DNA of 55,429 bases from Verrucomicrobiota bacterium. GTDB lineage: Bacteria > Verrucomicrobiota > Verrucomicrobiia > Verrucomicrobiales > Akkermansiaceae. The notes under the pieces were generated by a model. That model made no database searches. It saw nothing but the letters and a program-made list of their open reading frames with translations, and had not been told where the DNA came from. Below are positions 35,325 to 44,326 of the stretch, in pieces (within the stretch, counting starts at the first letter, position 1; each line of letters starts with the position of its first letter). The stretch covers positions 1-55,429 of the forward strand of contig JAPLUI010000190.1 in assembly GCA_026397725.1 (NCBI GenBank), given 5' to 3'. The position numbers were made by a program, and so were the translations under genes.

Positions 35325-36824
35325 ATGAGCACGCAATCCAAAACAGAAACCTCACAAGGTCAAACCACCACCACCGAACCAGGCAGTTCGCTTGACCGCC
35401 TGCTGTCGGTGGTTGACAAAATGAAGCCGTCCAACGACCTTGCGCGGAAGGAAATCCAGGGTGCCGTCACCACCCTCTTTGAACATATTCTTGATGACTA
35501 TGAATCCATCTCGAAGGACTCGCCGGAGGTCTTGGATAAGATCGAAAAAGTCATTGCCGAGATTGACCGCCGCCTGACCAACCAGATGAATCTGATCATT
35601 CATCACGAGAAATTCCAGAAACTCGAGGGAAGCTGGCGCGGGCTCCATCACATGGTGGCCAATACCGAGACGAGTGACATGCTCAAGATCAAGGTTTTCA
35701 ACGTCGCCAAGAGCGAGTTGGTAAAATCCTTCAAGGGGAAATTCGTGGCCGGCTGGGATCAAACCGATATTTTCAAGAAAATCTACGAGGAAGAATACGG
35801 CACGCCCGGCGGCAAACCCTTCGGCGTGTTGATCGGCGATTACGAGTTTGGACCCTCTGGTCAGGATGTCCAGGTGCTGCGCGGCATGTCCAAGGTGGCC
35901 GCGACGGCCCATGCCCCCTTCCTCGCCTCCGCGTCCTCGGAGTTGTTGGACATGCAGAGTTGGACGGAACTCAACAATCCCCGCGACCTCCGCAAAGCCA
36001 TTGATACCAAGAACCACATGGCCTGGAACAGCTTGCGTGAAGATGAGGACTCCCGCTATCTCGGCCTCACCATGCCCCGCTTCCTGTCCCGCGTGCCTTA
36101 CGGGGCCAAGACCGAGCCGCTTGAGGCCTTCGATTTTGAGGAAGCCACCGATGGCAGTGATCACAGCAAATACTGCTGGTCCAACGCCGCTTATGCCTTT
36201 GGGGCCAACATCAACCGTGCCTTCTATGAAAATGGCTGGACCACTCAAATCCGCGGCCTCGAAAGTGGCGGCATCGTCGAGAATCTGCCCTGTCATGTGT
36301 TTCCCACCGACGACGGCGGACTGGATGCCAAATGCCCCACCGAAATTGCCATCACGGATCGGCGGGAAAAGGAATTGGCGGATATCGGCCTGATCCCCCT
36401 TTCCCACTACAAGAACAGTGACTACTCCTGCTTCTTCGGCGCCCAGTCGCTGAAAAAGGCGGCCCAATATATGGATGCTGATGCGACCGCCAATGAAGCC
36501 CTCTCCTGCCGCCTGCCCTACTTGTTTGCCACCTGCCGCTTCGCCCATTATCTGAAGTGCATGGTGCGCGACAAGGTGGGCAGATTCATGGAAGCTTCGG
36601 ATATGCAAATCTGGCTCAACAAGTGGATCACCAGCTATGTGGTCGATGGCGGCGACGAAGTGGTGAAAGCCCAGAAACCGCTCAAGGATGCCCGCGTCGA
36701 AGTGACCTCCATCGAAGGCGATCCCGGCAATTACCGGGCCGTCTTCTACCTCCGCCCCCATTTCCAATTGGAAGGACTGACCGCGTCGCTGCGCCTGGTC
36801 TCCACCATGAAACAAAAAGGATGA
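35325..36824 (+). CDS. tssC: T6SS contractile sheath large subunit TssC (VipB)
   Basis: The 499-residue product shows the conserved TssC core: NLIIHHEKFQKLEGSWRGLH, FKKIYEEEYGTPGGKPFGVL then IGDYEFG, PFLASASSELLDMQSWTELN, SRYLGLTMPRFLSRVPYG and the C-terminal HFQLEGLTASLRLVSTMK. Length is standard (about 490-500). TssB and TssC together form the ATP-recycled contractile sheath, disassembled by ClpV (tssH, downstream). Followed after 63 bp by hcp. Confidence 0.96.
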   Translation: MSTQSKTETSQGQTTTTEPGSSLDRLLSVVDKMKPSNDLARKEIQGAVTTLFEHILDDYESISKDSPEVLDKIEKVIAEIDRRLTNQMNLIIHHEKFQKLEGSWRGLHHMVANTETSDMLKIKVFNVAKSELVKSFKGKFVAGWDQTDIFKKIYEEEYGTPGGKPFGVLIGDYEFGPSGQDVQVLRGMSKVAATAHAPFLASASSELLDMQSWTELNNPRDLRKAIDTKNHMAWNSLREDEDSRYLGLTMPRFLSRVPYGAKTEPLEAFDFEEATDGSDHSKYCWSNAAYAFGANINRAFYENGWTTQIRGLESGGIVENLPCHVFPTDDGGLDAKCPTEIAITDRREKELADIGLIPLSHYKNSDYSCFFGAQSLKKAAQYMDADATANEALSCRLPYLFATCRFAHYLKCMVRDKVGRFMEASDMQIWLNKWITSYVVDGGDEVVKAQKPLKDARVEVTSIEGDPGNYRAVFYLRPHFQLEGLTASLRLVSTMKQKG

Positions 36825-36828
36825 CGTT

Positions 36829-36848
36829 TTTGTGCTTTACCGCACAAA
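36829..36848 (+). promoter_or_regulatory. Hairpin between tssC and hcp
   Basis: TTTGTGC and GCACAAA pair as a perfect 7-bp stem around a 6-nt loop, 5 bp after the tssC stop and 40 bp before hcp. The 63-bp gap here is the largest in the operon and AT-rich. It could be an mRNA processing or stabilising hairpin allowing higher Hcp levels, or a weak terminator with a separate hcp promoter; the sequence alone does not decide. Confidence 0.4.
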
Positions 36849-36887
36849 TGACCAAGCAACAAACCAAACAACCAACCAACTAACATT

Positions 36888-37388
36888 ATGGCATTTGACG
36901 CATATCTGAAAATCGATTCAATCCCGGGCGAGTGTACTGACGAAGGTCACAAGGAATGGATTCAGCTCCTGGCTTTCAACCACGGAGTGGCCCAACCCCA
37001 TGCCACCGGCGTTGCCGGCGGCGGTTCACGCGGCGGAGTGGAACGTTGCGATCACCATGACTTCACGGTCGTGAAGTACATTGACAAGTCCACTCCGAAA
37101 CTCAATTTGCACTGCTGCAATGGCAAGAACCTGCAAAAAGTGAAAGTGGAGATCTGCAAGCAGTCGGACAGCAAGACCGCTTACATGACGTATGAGTTTG
37201 AAACCTGCCTGATTCGCTCCGTGACCATTTCCGGCAATCCTGGCGGTTCGGGTGACGTCCCCACCGAGCATGTCAATTTCTCGTATGCCAAAATCGACTG
37301 GAAATACACCGAGATTGATCCCAAGAGCAATCAGCCCAAAGGCAACACCCAGTCCTACTGGGATATGCTGACCAACAAGGGCGGCTGA
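36888..37388 (+). CDS. hcp: T6SS tube protein Hcp (TssD)
   Basis: The 166-residue product starts AFDAYLKIDSIPGECTDEGH then KEWIQLLAFNHG, the Hcp signature, and continues with DHHDFTVVKYIDKSTPKLNL and SYAKIDWKYTEIDPKSN near the end. Length matches evolved-domain-free Hcp. Hexameric rings stack into the inner tube and can carry small effectors. Encoded between tssC and tagJ. Confidence 0.96.
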   Translation: MAFDAYLKIDSIPGECTDEGHKEWIQLLAFNHGVAQPHATGVAGGGSRGGVERCDHHDFTVVKYIDKSTPKLNLHCCNGKNLQKVKVEICKQSDSKTAYMTYEFETCLIRSVTISGNPGGSGDVPTEHVNFSYAKIDWKYTEIDPKSNQPKGNTQSYWDMLTNKGG

Positions 37389-37408
37389 GCATAGCCCTGC
37401 CGCATGCC

Positions 37409-38257
37409 ATGAGTGCCTTGTCCAAGATCAATGACTTGTTGCTGGAAGGGCAACTCATGGCTGCGGTGGAACTGTGCAAACAGTCCGTAAGAAACCAGCC
37501 CTCCAGTATTGAGGCACGGGTGGCACTCTATGAGCTGTCGGTGTTTCTGGGGGAGTGGGATCGCTGTCAGAATCAGGTGGAAACCATCATGACTCTTGGC
37601 GGCGATCCCTTGCACTGGCTGGGACACCTGGCCAATATTCATGCCTCCCGGGCACGGTGCCAGTGCTGGCTGGGGTGCCAGCGGCCACCAGTGGTGGGAG
37701 TTTGCGATGACGCCGAGCAAGCGATGTTCGCCGCGTTGTGGGATGCCATCGTCCAGGCTGCGGCCGGAGACACTTCCCTGACCGAGGCCCATGTCGCAGA
37801 GCACGGCGGCATGGTGTTTGGGCCGGGCAAACTCAACGGCGTGGAATTCGCGGAAATCTCCACCATCGATTCCCGCTTGCCCGGGGTGATGGAAATTTCG
37901 GACGGCGGCGAGTATGCCTGGTTATGGCTGGGCGCGGTGTCCCGGATCGAAATGCAGGGTGGGGCCAAGAACCTTGCGGAAATTGCCTGGATTCCCGCCC
38001 GGGTGTTCCTGGGCAATGGGGAGGTCAAGGCGGTCAGCATCTTTGGTCTCTATCCTGGGACAGAGCAATCCGCCAATCCCCTGGTCATGCTGGGCAAGGA
38101 CACGGAATGGGACGAGACCCATGAAACCCTGTCCTTCGGCAGAGGCGGACAATTGCTCTATGCGGACGAGCGCCCGATCCCCTTCCAGCAGATCCGCCTG
38201 ATTGAATTTGATGGCGACCCTGCGGCGGAGTCACCGGAAACGGAGTCGTTGGCGTGA
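37409..38257 (+). CDS. tagJ: T6SS accessory protein TagJ (ImpE)
   Basis: The 282-residue product begins with a TPR-like region (LLLEGQLMAAVELCKQSVRN, IEARVALYELSVFLGEWDRC), matching the ImpE/TagJ N-terminus, and has the domain NGVEFAEISTIDSRLPGVME then AWLWLGAVSRIEM. TagJ proteins bind the sheath near TssB and modulate ClpV-dependent disassembly in some systems. It is located between hcp and tssE, a standard place, and overlaps tssE by 4 bp. Confidence 0.85.
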   Translation: MSALSKINDLLLEGQLMAAVELCKQSVRNQPSSIEARVALYELSVFLGEWDRCQNQVETIMTLGGDPLHWLGHLANIHASRARCQCWLGCQRPPVVGVCDDAEQAMFAALWDAIVQAAAGDTSLTEAHVAEHGGMVFGPGKLNGVEFAEISTIDSRLPGVMEISDGGEYAWLWLGAVSRIEMQGGAKNLAEIAWIPARVFLGNGEVKAVSIFGLYPGTEQSANPLVMLGKDTEWDETHETLSFGRGGQLLYADERPIPFQQIRLIEFDGDPAAESPETESLA

Positions 38258-38721
38258 AAGGAGTGGCCGTATTTCCCAGCGTCTTCGGCCGGCTCTTCAG
38301 CTCGGGAAGCAGCAATCCGCATGCGGTCGGCATCTCCATGAAAACCTATCGCAGTCAGGTGATGCGGGATTTGCGCTGGCTGCTCAACTCACGCTGTCAT
38401 CCCCGAGGTTCGCTGGTTCACGCCTACCAGCAGGTGGCATCATCCACGGTGAACTATGGCCTTCAGGACATGGTGGGCTCGTTGGAATCACAAGTTGAGG
38501 CGGAAGACATGGTCCTCGCAGTCAAGACCGCCATCATCCGGTTTGAGACCCGGATTATCGCCAGTTCCGTGGTCGTCTCATTGGTGGGCGGCATCCACGC
38601 GTTCAACGCGGATTTCTTCGCGTTGGAGATTCAGGGGGATCTCTGGGCGCTGCCGGTCAATGAACCGCTGACCTTGCGCTCGCTGTGGAATGGTGTCGCC
38701 GGACGGTGGCTGGTGGAATGA
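38254..38721 (+). CDS. tssE: T6SS baseplate protein TssE (gp25-like)
   Basis: The 155-residue product starts with GTG 38254 (GTGA overlap with tagJ). It resembles the gp25-like TssE family: SMKTYRSQVMRDLRWLLNSR then a Cys/His, LVHAYQQVASSTVNYGLQDM and the final FFALEIQGDLWALPVNEPLT with an R-S-L-W-N step. TssE connects the baseplate wedge to the sheath. It heads the baseplate block tssE-tssF-tssG. Confidence 0.87.
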   Translation: MKGVAVFPSVFGRLFSSGSSNPHAVGISMKTYRSQVMRDLRWLLNSRCHPRGSLVHAYQQVASSTVNYGLQDMVGSLESQVEAEDMVLAVKTAIIRFETRIIASSVVVSLVGGIHAFNADFFALEIQGDLWALPVNEPLTLRSLWNGVAGRWLVE

Positions 38722-38730
38722 AGATGGATT

Positions 38731-40620
38731 ATGAACGAAACATTTCTGAAGTTGTATGAAGAGGAACTGGGGCATATCCGTGATCTCAGCGCGGATTTCG
38801 GCAATCAATATCCGAAAATCGCCGGCCGCCTGGGACTCTCACGGGAAGAATGTGATGATCCGTTTGTCGAAAGAATGATCGAAGGCTTTGCCTTCCTTGC
38901 GGCACGGGTTCGCACCAAGCTCGATGCCGAATACAGCAATTTCTCCGAATCCCTGCTTGAATCGGTCTATCCCCAATTGCTCGGTCCGGTGCCCTCCATG
39001 ACCATTGTGGAATTCAAGCCCGATGACAAACTGGCGGGCTCCTTCGTGCTGCCGCGCGGCAGCACGATGACCAGCCACCTTGGAGCCGATGAGGACAGCC
39101 GCTGTGAATTCCGCACGGCCCATGAGATTGTGCTCCAACCCCTCAGGATCAGTCATACCGAGAAGGCAAAATACTATCTGCGGGATGTTGACGCGCTGCG
39201 GTTGCCGGCCAGCAGCAATGCCAAGGCTGCGATCAAGGTGCGCTTCGAGCACTCCCAGGCTGGCAAGACCATCAGTTCATTGGAGGATTTCGAGGCGCTG
39301 TCCCTGCACCTCGCCGGCAACATGGATGCCGCCGGGGCGATTTACGAGGAGTTGTTTGCCCATTGCACCCATGTCTATCTCAGACCCGTGATGTCCGGCA
39401 TGACCATTCCCAGCGGCAAGCTGTTGCCAGTGAATGACGGTCAGCTCAAGCTGACTCCGGTGGGATTCTCCGCCGCCGAGTCGCTGCTGCCGGCGGATGC
39501 CAGAAGCTTTGACGGATACCGGCTGCTGCGTGAGTATGCCATCCTGCCGCAGCGCTTCATGTTCTTGAAACTCCACGGCCAGGGGCTGAAGGAGTTCACC
39601 GCTCAGTGTGACCAGGCGGGATTCGATCTGATCTTCCTGTTGGACCGGACCCGGGAAGAGTTGTCCCGTTATGTCGATGGCCAACGCTTCAAATTGCATG
39701 CGACGCCAGCCATCAATTTGTTTCAGCGCCGCGCTGACCAAATCCAGTTGAGCGAGCGTTTCGACCGCGCCCATGTGGTGATCGACAAGACCCGCCCGCT
39801 GGCCTATGAGGTCTATCAGGTTTTGTCCGTGAACGGGACCGGCGATCAATTGTCCACCCGGCGCAAATTCGAGCCGTTTTATCGGAACTCCAACGACCAG
39901 GCCGCCTCCCGGAATTTCTACACCGTGCATCGGGAAAAGCGCAACTTGACGCATCGGGAAGCCCGTTTCGGCTCGCATTTCGACTACACCGGCTCGGAGG
40001 TATATCTCTACTTGGTGGACGCCGCGCAAACCCTGCAGCAATCCGAGATTTCCGCCCTCTCGGTCACTGCGCTTTGCACCAACCGCCACCTCGCGCTAAC
40101 CATTCCGATCAATCAACACGCCACGGATTTCTTTGTGGATGCAGGCATCCCGGCGAGCGGCGTCAAATGCCTGATTGCCCCCACCCGTCCCGTGCATTCC
40201 CCAGCGGAGGGGGCGATGGCCTGGCGGCTGATCAGTCAACTCTCCCTCAACTATCTCTCGCTGGTTGATAATGACCAGGGGGCGGCCGCCCTGCGTGGCA
40301 TTCTGGAGCTTTATACGGAGCATACCCCGGAGGATTCCAGTTACTGGACGAAGGCCCTGATCGGAATCAAATCCCGTCCCATCGTGCGCCGTCATCTGGC
40401 CGCCGGTCCGGTGTCATTCATCAGGGGGCTTGAAGTGACCATTCTGATGGACGAATCGCGGTTGGCTGGACACAGTGCCTACACCCTCGGGGCCATGCTG
40501 GCGCATTTTCTCGCGCGGTATGTTTCCATCAATTCGTTTGTGGAAACCGTGGTGGAAACCACCCGGCGGGGAGATCTCGGGCGCTGGCCGGGACGACCGG
40601 GATCCCAACATATACTGTAA
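38731..40620 (+). CDS. tssF: T6SS baseplate protein TssF (ImpG/VasA)
   Basis: The 629-residue product opens with LYEEELGHIRDLSADFGNQY then PKIAGRLGLSREECDDPFVE, the TssF signature, and shows SESLLESVYPQLLGPVPSMT and the late RRHLAAGPVSFIRGLEVTIL. Length is typical (about 590-630). TssF forms the wedge heterotrimer with two TssF per TssG. It sits 9 bp after tssE and 3 bp before tssG. Confidence 0.95.
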   Translation: MNETFLKLYEEELGHIRDLSADFGNQYPKIAGRLGLSREECDDPFVERMIEGFAFLAARVRTKLDAEYSNFSESLLESVYPQLLGPVPSMTIVEFKPDDKLAGSFVLPRGSTMTSHLGADEDSRCEFRTAHEIVLQPLRISHTEKAKYYLRDVDALRLPASSNAKAAIKVRFEHSQAGKTISSLEDFEALSLHLAGNMDAAGAIYEELFAHCTHVYLRPVMSGMTIPSGKLLPVNDGQLKLTPVGFSAAESLLPADARSFDGYRLLREYAILPQRFMFLKLHGQGLKEFTAQCDQAGFDLIFLLDRTREELSRYVDGQRFKLHATPAINLFQRRADQIQLSERFDRAHVVIDKTRPLAYEVYQVLSVNGTGDQLSTRRKFEPFYRNSNDQAASRNFYTVHREKRNLTHREARFGSHFDYTGSEVYLYLVDAAQTLQQSEISALSVTALCTNRHLALTIPINQHATDFFVDAGIPASGVKCLIAPTRPVHSPAEGAMAWRLISQLSLNYLSLVDNDQGAAALRGILELYTEHTPEDSSYWTKALIGIKSRPIVRRHLAAGPVSFIRGLEVTILMDESRLAGHSAYTLGAMLAHFLARYVSINSFVETVVETTRRGDLGRWPGRPGSQHIL

Positions 40621-40623
40621 TTC

Positions 40624-41709
40624 ATGGCCAAGGAGAAACATCCCGTGAGCTATCCGCTGTCCCTGGAGCAGGTTCCGGAGACCGCAGCGGCTTGCCAGGA
40701 GGATTTTTTCCGCAGGGTGCGGCGGATCGATGCACTCAACCCCACGCACCCGCGTACCGGCCATGCCGTGGTTCCCCGAGACGAGAAAATCCGGTTTCGC
40801 CAGATTCCTCATTTGCATTTCGCCCCGTCGTCCATCGGCAAGATCGAGTATCGCCACGACGAGAACGGCACCCGGACGGTCGAGGAGATCATGGTGTATT
40901 TCATGGGCTTGCTTGGCGTCAACGGCCCGCTGCCAACGATCATCAGCGAGGTCATTTTGGCCAGAGCCAAAGGGGTCCCTCACCCCGACATGGAGGAACC
41001 GCATGGCGGCGAATCCGCCTTCCGCGCGGATGCCGGGCCGGCCGCCTTTGTTGACCTGTTCAATCACCGCTTCATCTCGTTGTTCTATCGCGCCGCCGTG
41101 TCATCCAACAAGGCGGTGGACTTCGACCGTCCCGAGGAATCCCGGTTCCACACGTTTATCGGGAGTTTCATCGGCCTGGGCAGCGCAACCACGCAGAACC
41201 GGATGGGCATTCCGGATACCGCCGCCCTCTACTTCTCCGGCCATTATGCCTGCCCCACCAAGCACGCGGAAGGGCTTTGCCAGATGATTGCCGACTATAC
41301 CGGGGCCAAGGTCGAAATCCAGGAGAACCTCGGGCATTGGGTGCCGGTACCACTGGAGAATCACACCACTCTGGGAATCAACCGCAACGCCGGTTGCCTG
41401 GGCAGCAGTGCCATGCTCGGCTCGCGATACTGGGATCGGACGATGAAATTCCGGTTGAAAATCGGTCCCTTGACACTTCCCGAGTACCAGGGGTTTTCGC
41501 CCGACGGACACTTGGTAGAGGCGATCAGAAGCATCATGTTGCTCTATTGCGGACGTGAATTCCACGGCGAGGTGAATCCGGTGCTGCAACAGGCTGAAGT
41601 CCCCGAATGCCGGCTTGGCCGGAATTCAAGGCTCGGATTCACTGCCTGGCTGCTCAGCCAAGCGGTCCCCTCCGACGCCACCGATTACATCATCTCCATC
41701 ATTCGATAA
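40624..41709 (+). CDS. tssG: T6SS baseplate protein TssG (ImpH/VasB)
   Basis: The 361-residue product includes the TssG core: EDFFRRVRRIDALNPTHPRT, EIMVYFMGLLGVNGPLPTII, AAFVDLFNHRFISLFYRAAV and the end FSPDGHLVEAIRSIMLLYCG. Length is near standard (about 330-360). It pairs with TssF in the baseplate wedge and contacts the spike and TssK. The gene lies between tssF and clpV with 3- and 9-bp gaps. Confidence 0.95.
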   Translation: MAKEKHPVSYPLSLEQVPETAAACQEDFFRRVRRIDALNPTHPRTGHAVVPRDEKIRFRQIPHLHFAPSSIGKIEYRHDENGTRTVEEIMVYFMGLLGVNGPLPTIISEVILARAKGVPHPDMEEPHGGESAFRADAGPAAFVDLFNHRFISLFYRAAVSSNKAVDFDRPEESRFHTFIGSFIGLGSATTQNRMGIPDTAALYFSGHYACPTKHAEGLCQMIADYTGAKVEIQENLGHWVPVPLENHTTLGINRNAGCLGSSAMLGSRYWDRTMKFRLKIGPLTLPEYQGFSPDGHLVEAIRSIMLLYCGREFHGEVNPVLQQAEVPECRLGRNSRLGFTAWLLSQAVPSDATDYIISIIR

Positions 41710-41718
41710 GCACCTGCC

Positions 41719-44322
41719 ATGAAAGCACAAACACCCTCATTCTATTTCAAGAAACTCAATCCCGTAGCCTACGAGGCCATGGACCGGGCCACCGACTTAT
41801 GCGTCAAACGCACCAATCCGGAGTTGGAGGTTGCGCACTGGTTGTTCACGCTTAATGACAACGATAACAACGACTGCCATAAGATAGCCACCTTTTTCGG
41901 GATGGAAAAGGCGCGGCTCCATGCCGATCTCGTGCGAGCGCTGGACTCCCTGCCGCGGGGTGCCAGCCGGGTCTCCAGCCTGTCGAAGCTTCTGATAGAC
42001 GCGCTGGAGTTAGGCTGGGTGACCTGTTCCCTGGGGTTTGGAGATAACATGCTGCGCACGGGGCATGTGCTCATGGCGCTGGCCAAGAACAACACCCTCA
42101 AAACCTATTTGGGAGGGCTCTCCGGTGAATTCCGCAAAATCAATGTCGATACCCTGGAGCAGCAGTTCCAGACCATCACCGATGGCTCGGCGGAAAGCAC
42201 CGCCGCCAAGTCCGCGGCCGGATCCGAGGTCGAGCAAGCCTACCATGATACCGGGAAATCGGCCTTGGAGCGCTTTGCGGTGGACCTAACCGAACGTGCG
42301 CGCAACGGGGAAATCGACCCCGTGCTATGCCGCGACGATGAAGTCAGACAGATTGTGGATATTCTCATGCGGCGGCGGCAGAACAATCCGCTGCTGGTTG
42401 GCGAAGCGGGAGTGGGGAAGACCGCAGTGGTGGAAGGCTTTGCCATCAAGCTCGCGACGGGGGAGGTGCCGGACGCGCTCAAGGACGTGAGTTTGCGATG
42501 CCTTGACATCGGTCTGCTGCAAGCGGGAGCAAGCATGAAGGGGGAGTTTGAGGAACGCCTGCGCAACGTGATTGATGAAGTGCAAAAGTCCCCGCAACCC
42601 ATCATTCTGTTCATTGATGAAGCCCACACCCTGATCGGGGCGGGCGGCGCCGAAGGTGTCGGCGATGCGGCCAACTTGTTGAAACCGGCACTGGCACGCG
42701 GCACCCTGCGCACGATCGCCGCCACTACCTGGGCGGAATACAAGAAGCACATCGAGAAGGACGCGGCACTTACCCGTCGTTTCCAGCCGGTCAAGGTGGA
42801 GGAACCCACCGAGACCCAATGCTGCCTGATGCTCCGCGGGGTGGTGGGCGTTCTTGAAAAACACCACCAGGTGGAAATCCGGCACGCGGCGGTAACCGCT
42901 GCGGTCAAATTGTCCAGCCGCTACATCCCTGCCAGACAGTTGCCCGACAAAGCCATCAGTCTGCTGGACACTGCCTGCGCGAGGGTGGCACTCAGCCAAA
43001 GTGCCGTGCCTGCGGCAATCGAACGCAGCCGTGAAAAAATCGCCCATCTCGAAATGGAATTGGCGATCCTGGAGCGGGAAGCGCTCGCCGGCAGGCCCAA
43101 TCAGGAGGCGATGGATCACGCGGCGTCGGCACTGGCCGCCGAGCAGGCGGCCTTACCCGTCGTGGAAGGACGCTGGCAGGAGGAAAAGGACCTGCTGACC
43201 GCCATTCTGGCAGCTCGTTCGGCCGCCCGCGATGGCAGTGGCAATGCCGATGCCGTGGTCGCCCTTGAAGACCAACTCGCGGCGCTGCAAGGTGACGCTC
43301 CATTGATGCAAACGTCCGTGGATGAGGGCGCGGTCGCACAGATCGTCGCGGATTGGACCGGCGTGCCGGTGGGCAGGATGGTGCGCAACGAAATCGAGTC
43401 GGTCTTGAATCTGGCACAACGGCTCACCTCGCGAGTTGTCGGCCAGGACCATGCCCTTGAAATGATCGCCAAGCGCGTGGTGACGTCCCGGGCCGGCATC
43501 GACAACCCGGCCAAGCCGATCGGGGTGTTCATGCTCGCCGGCACCAGTGGGGTTGGCAAGACGGAGACGGCGCTGGCGCTGGCCGAAGCACTCTACGGCG
43601 GGGAAAGCAATCTGATCACCATCAACATGAGTGAATTCCAGGAAGCCCACACGGTTTCCACCCTTAAAGGAGCCCCCCCGGGATATGTGGGATACGGTGA
43701 AGGTGGGGTGCTGACCGAAGCCGTGCGCCGCCGACCCTACAGTGTGGTCTTGCTGGATGAGGTTGAAAAGGCCCATCATGATGTCCACGAACTGTTCTTC
43801 CAGGTGTTCGACAAGGGCAGTATGGAAGACGGCGAAGGACGGCGCATCGACTTCAAGAATACCATCATTCTCCTGACCAGCAACGTGGGCAGCGACTTGA
43901 TCATGAGCCTCTGCAAGGATCCGGAGCTAAGCCCTGAGCCGGACGCCCTCGCCGAAGCCCTGCGCAAGCCCTTGTTGGAGGTGTTTCCCCCCGCATTGTT
44001 GGGAAGATTGGTCACCATCCCGTATTACCCGCTGAATGACGCCACCATGCGCATGATTATCCGGCTGCAATTGGACCGGATCAGGAAACGGATGGAGACC
44101 CAGAAGAAGATTCAGTTCCACTACGGCGATGACATCGTCGATCACATCCTGTCCCGTTGCAAGGAAGCCGAAAGCGGCGGCCGCGTGGTGGATGCCATCC
44201 TGACCAACAGCATGCTGCCTGACATCGGCCGCAGCCTGCTCGAGGCGCTCTACCGCGGTGATGAGGTGAGGCAAATCACGGTGCAACTGGCGGATGGCAA
44301 CTTCACCTATGAGTTTGCGTGA
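41719..44322 (+). CDS. clpV: T6SS AAA+ ATPase ClpV (TssH)
   Basis: The 867-residue product has an N-terminal ClpV domain (MKAQTPSFYFKKLNPVAYEA, then a Clp-N-like helical pair), a first AAA+ domain with Walker A GEAGVGKT (228-235) and Walker B ILFIDEAH, a middle coiled region, and a second AAA+ with Walker A GTSGVGKT (608-615), Walker B VVLLDEVEKAHHDVHELFFQ and the arginine-finger region. The C-terminal D2-small domain follows. It disassembles contracted TssBC sheath. Last gene of the operon; a minus-strand gene begins its stop 4 bp later, so no separate terminator space is visible. Confidence 0.96.
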   Translation: MKAQTPSFYFKKLNPVAYEAMDRATDLCVKRTNPELEVAHWLFTLNDNDNNDCHKIATFFGMEKARLHADLVRALDSLPRGASRVSSLSKLLIDALELGWVTCSLGFGDNMLRTGHVLMALAKNNTLKTYLGGLSGEFRKINVDTLEQQFQTITDGSAESTAAKSAAGSEVEQAYHDTGKSALERFAVDLTERARNGEIDPVLCRDDEVRQIVDILMRRRQNNPLLVGEAGVGKTAVVEGFAIKLATGEVPDALKDVSLRCLDIGLLQAGASMKGEFEERLRNVIDEVQKSPQPIILFIDEAHTLIGAGGAEGVGDAANLLKPALARGTLRTIAATTWAEYKKHIEKDAALTRRFQPVKVEEPTETQCCLMLRGVVGVLEKHHQVEIRHAAVTAAVKLSSRYIPARQLPDKAISLLDTACARVALSQSAVPAAIERSREKIAHLEMELAILEREALAGRPNQEAMDHAASALAAEQAALPVVEGRWQEEKDLLTAILAARSAARDGSGNADAVVALEDQLAALQGDAPLMQTSVDEGAVAQIVADWTGVPVGRMVRNEIESVLNLAQRLTSRVVGQDHALEMIAKRVVTSRAGIDNPAKPIGVFMLAGTSGVGKTETALALAEALYGGESNLITINMSEFQEAHTVSTLKGAPPGYVGYGEGGVLTEAVRRRPYSVVLLDEVEKAHHDVHELFFQVFDKGSMEDGEGRRIDFKNTIILLTSNVGSDLIMSLCKDPELSPEPDALAEALRKPLLEVFPPALLGRLVTIPYYPLNDATMRMIIRLQLDRIRKRMETQKKIQFHYGDDIVDHILSRCKEAESGGRVVDAILTNSMLPDIGRSLLEALYRGDEVRQITVQLADGNFTYEFA

Positions 44323-44326
44323 CGCT

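Noticed and set aside
35352..36815. 487-residue minus-strand open frame opposite tssC
   Set aside because: It mirrors a high-GC gene with clear TssC motifs; no ribosome binding site or family resemblance. Long antisense frames are expected at this GC content.
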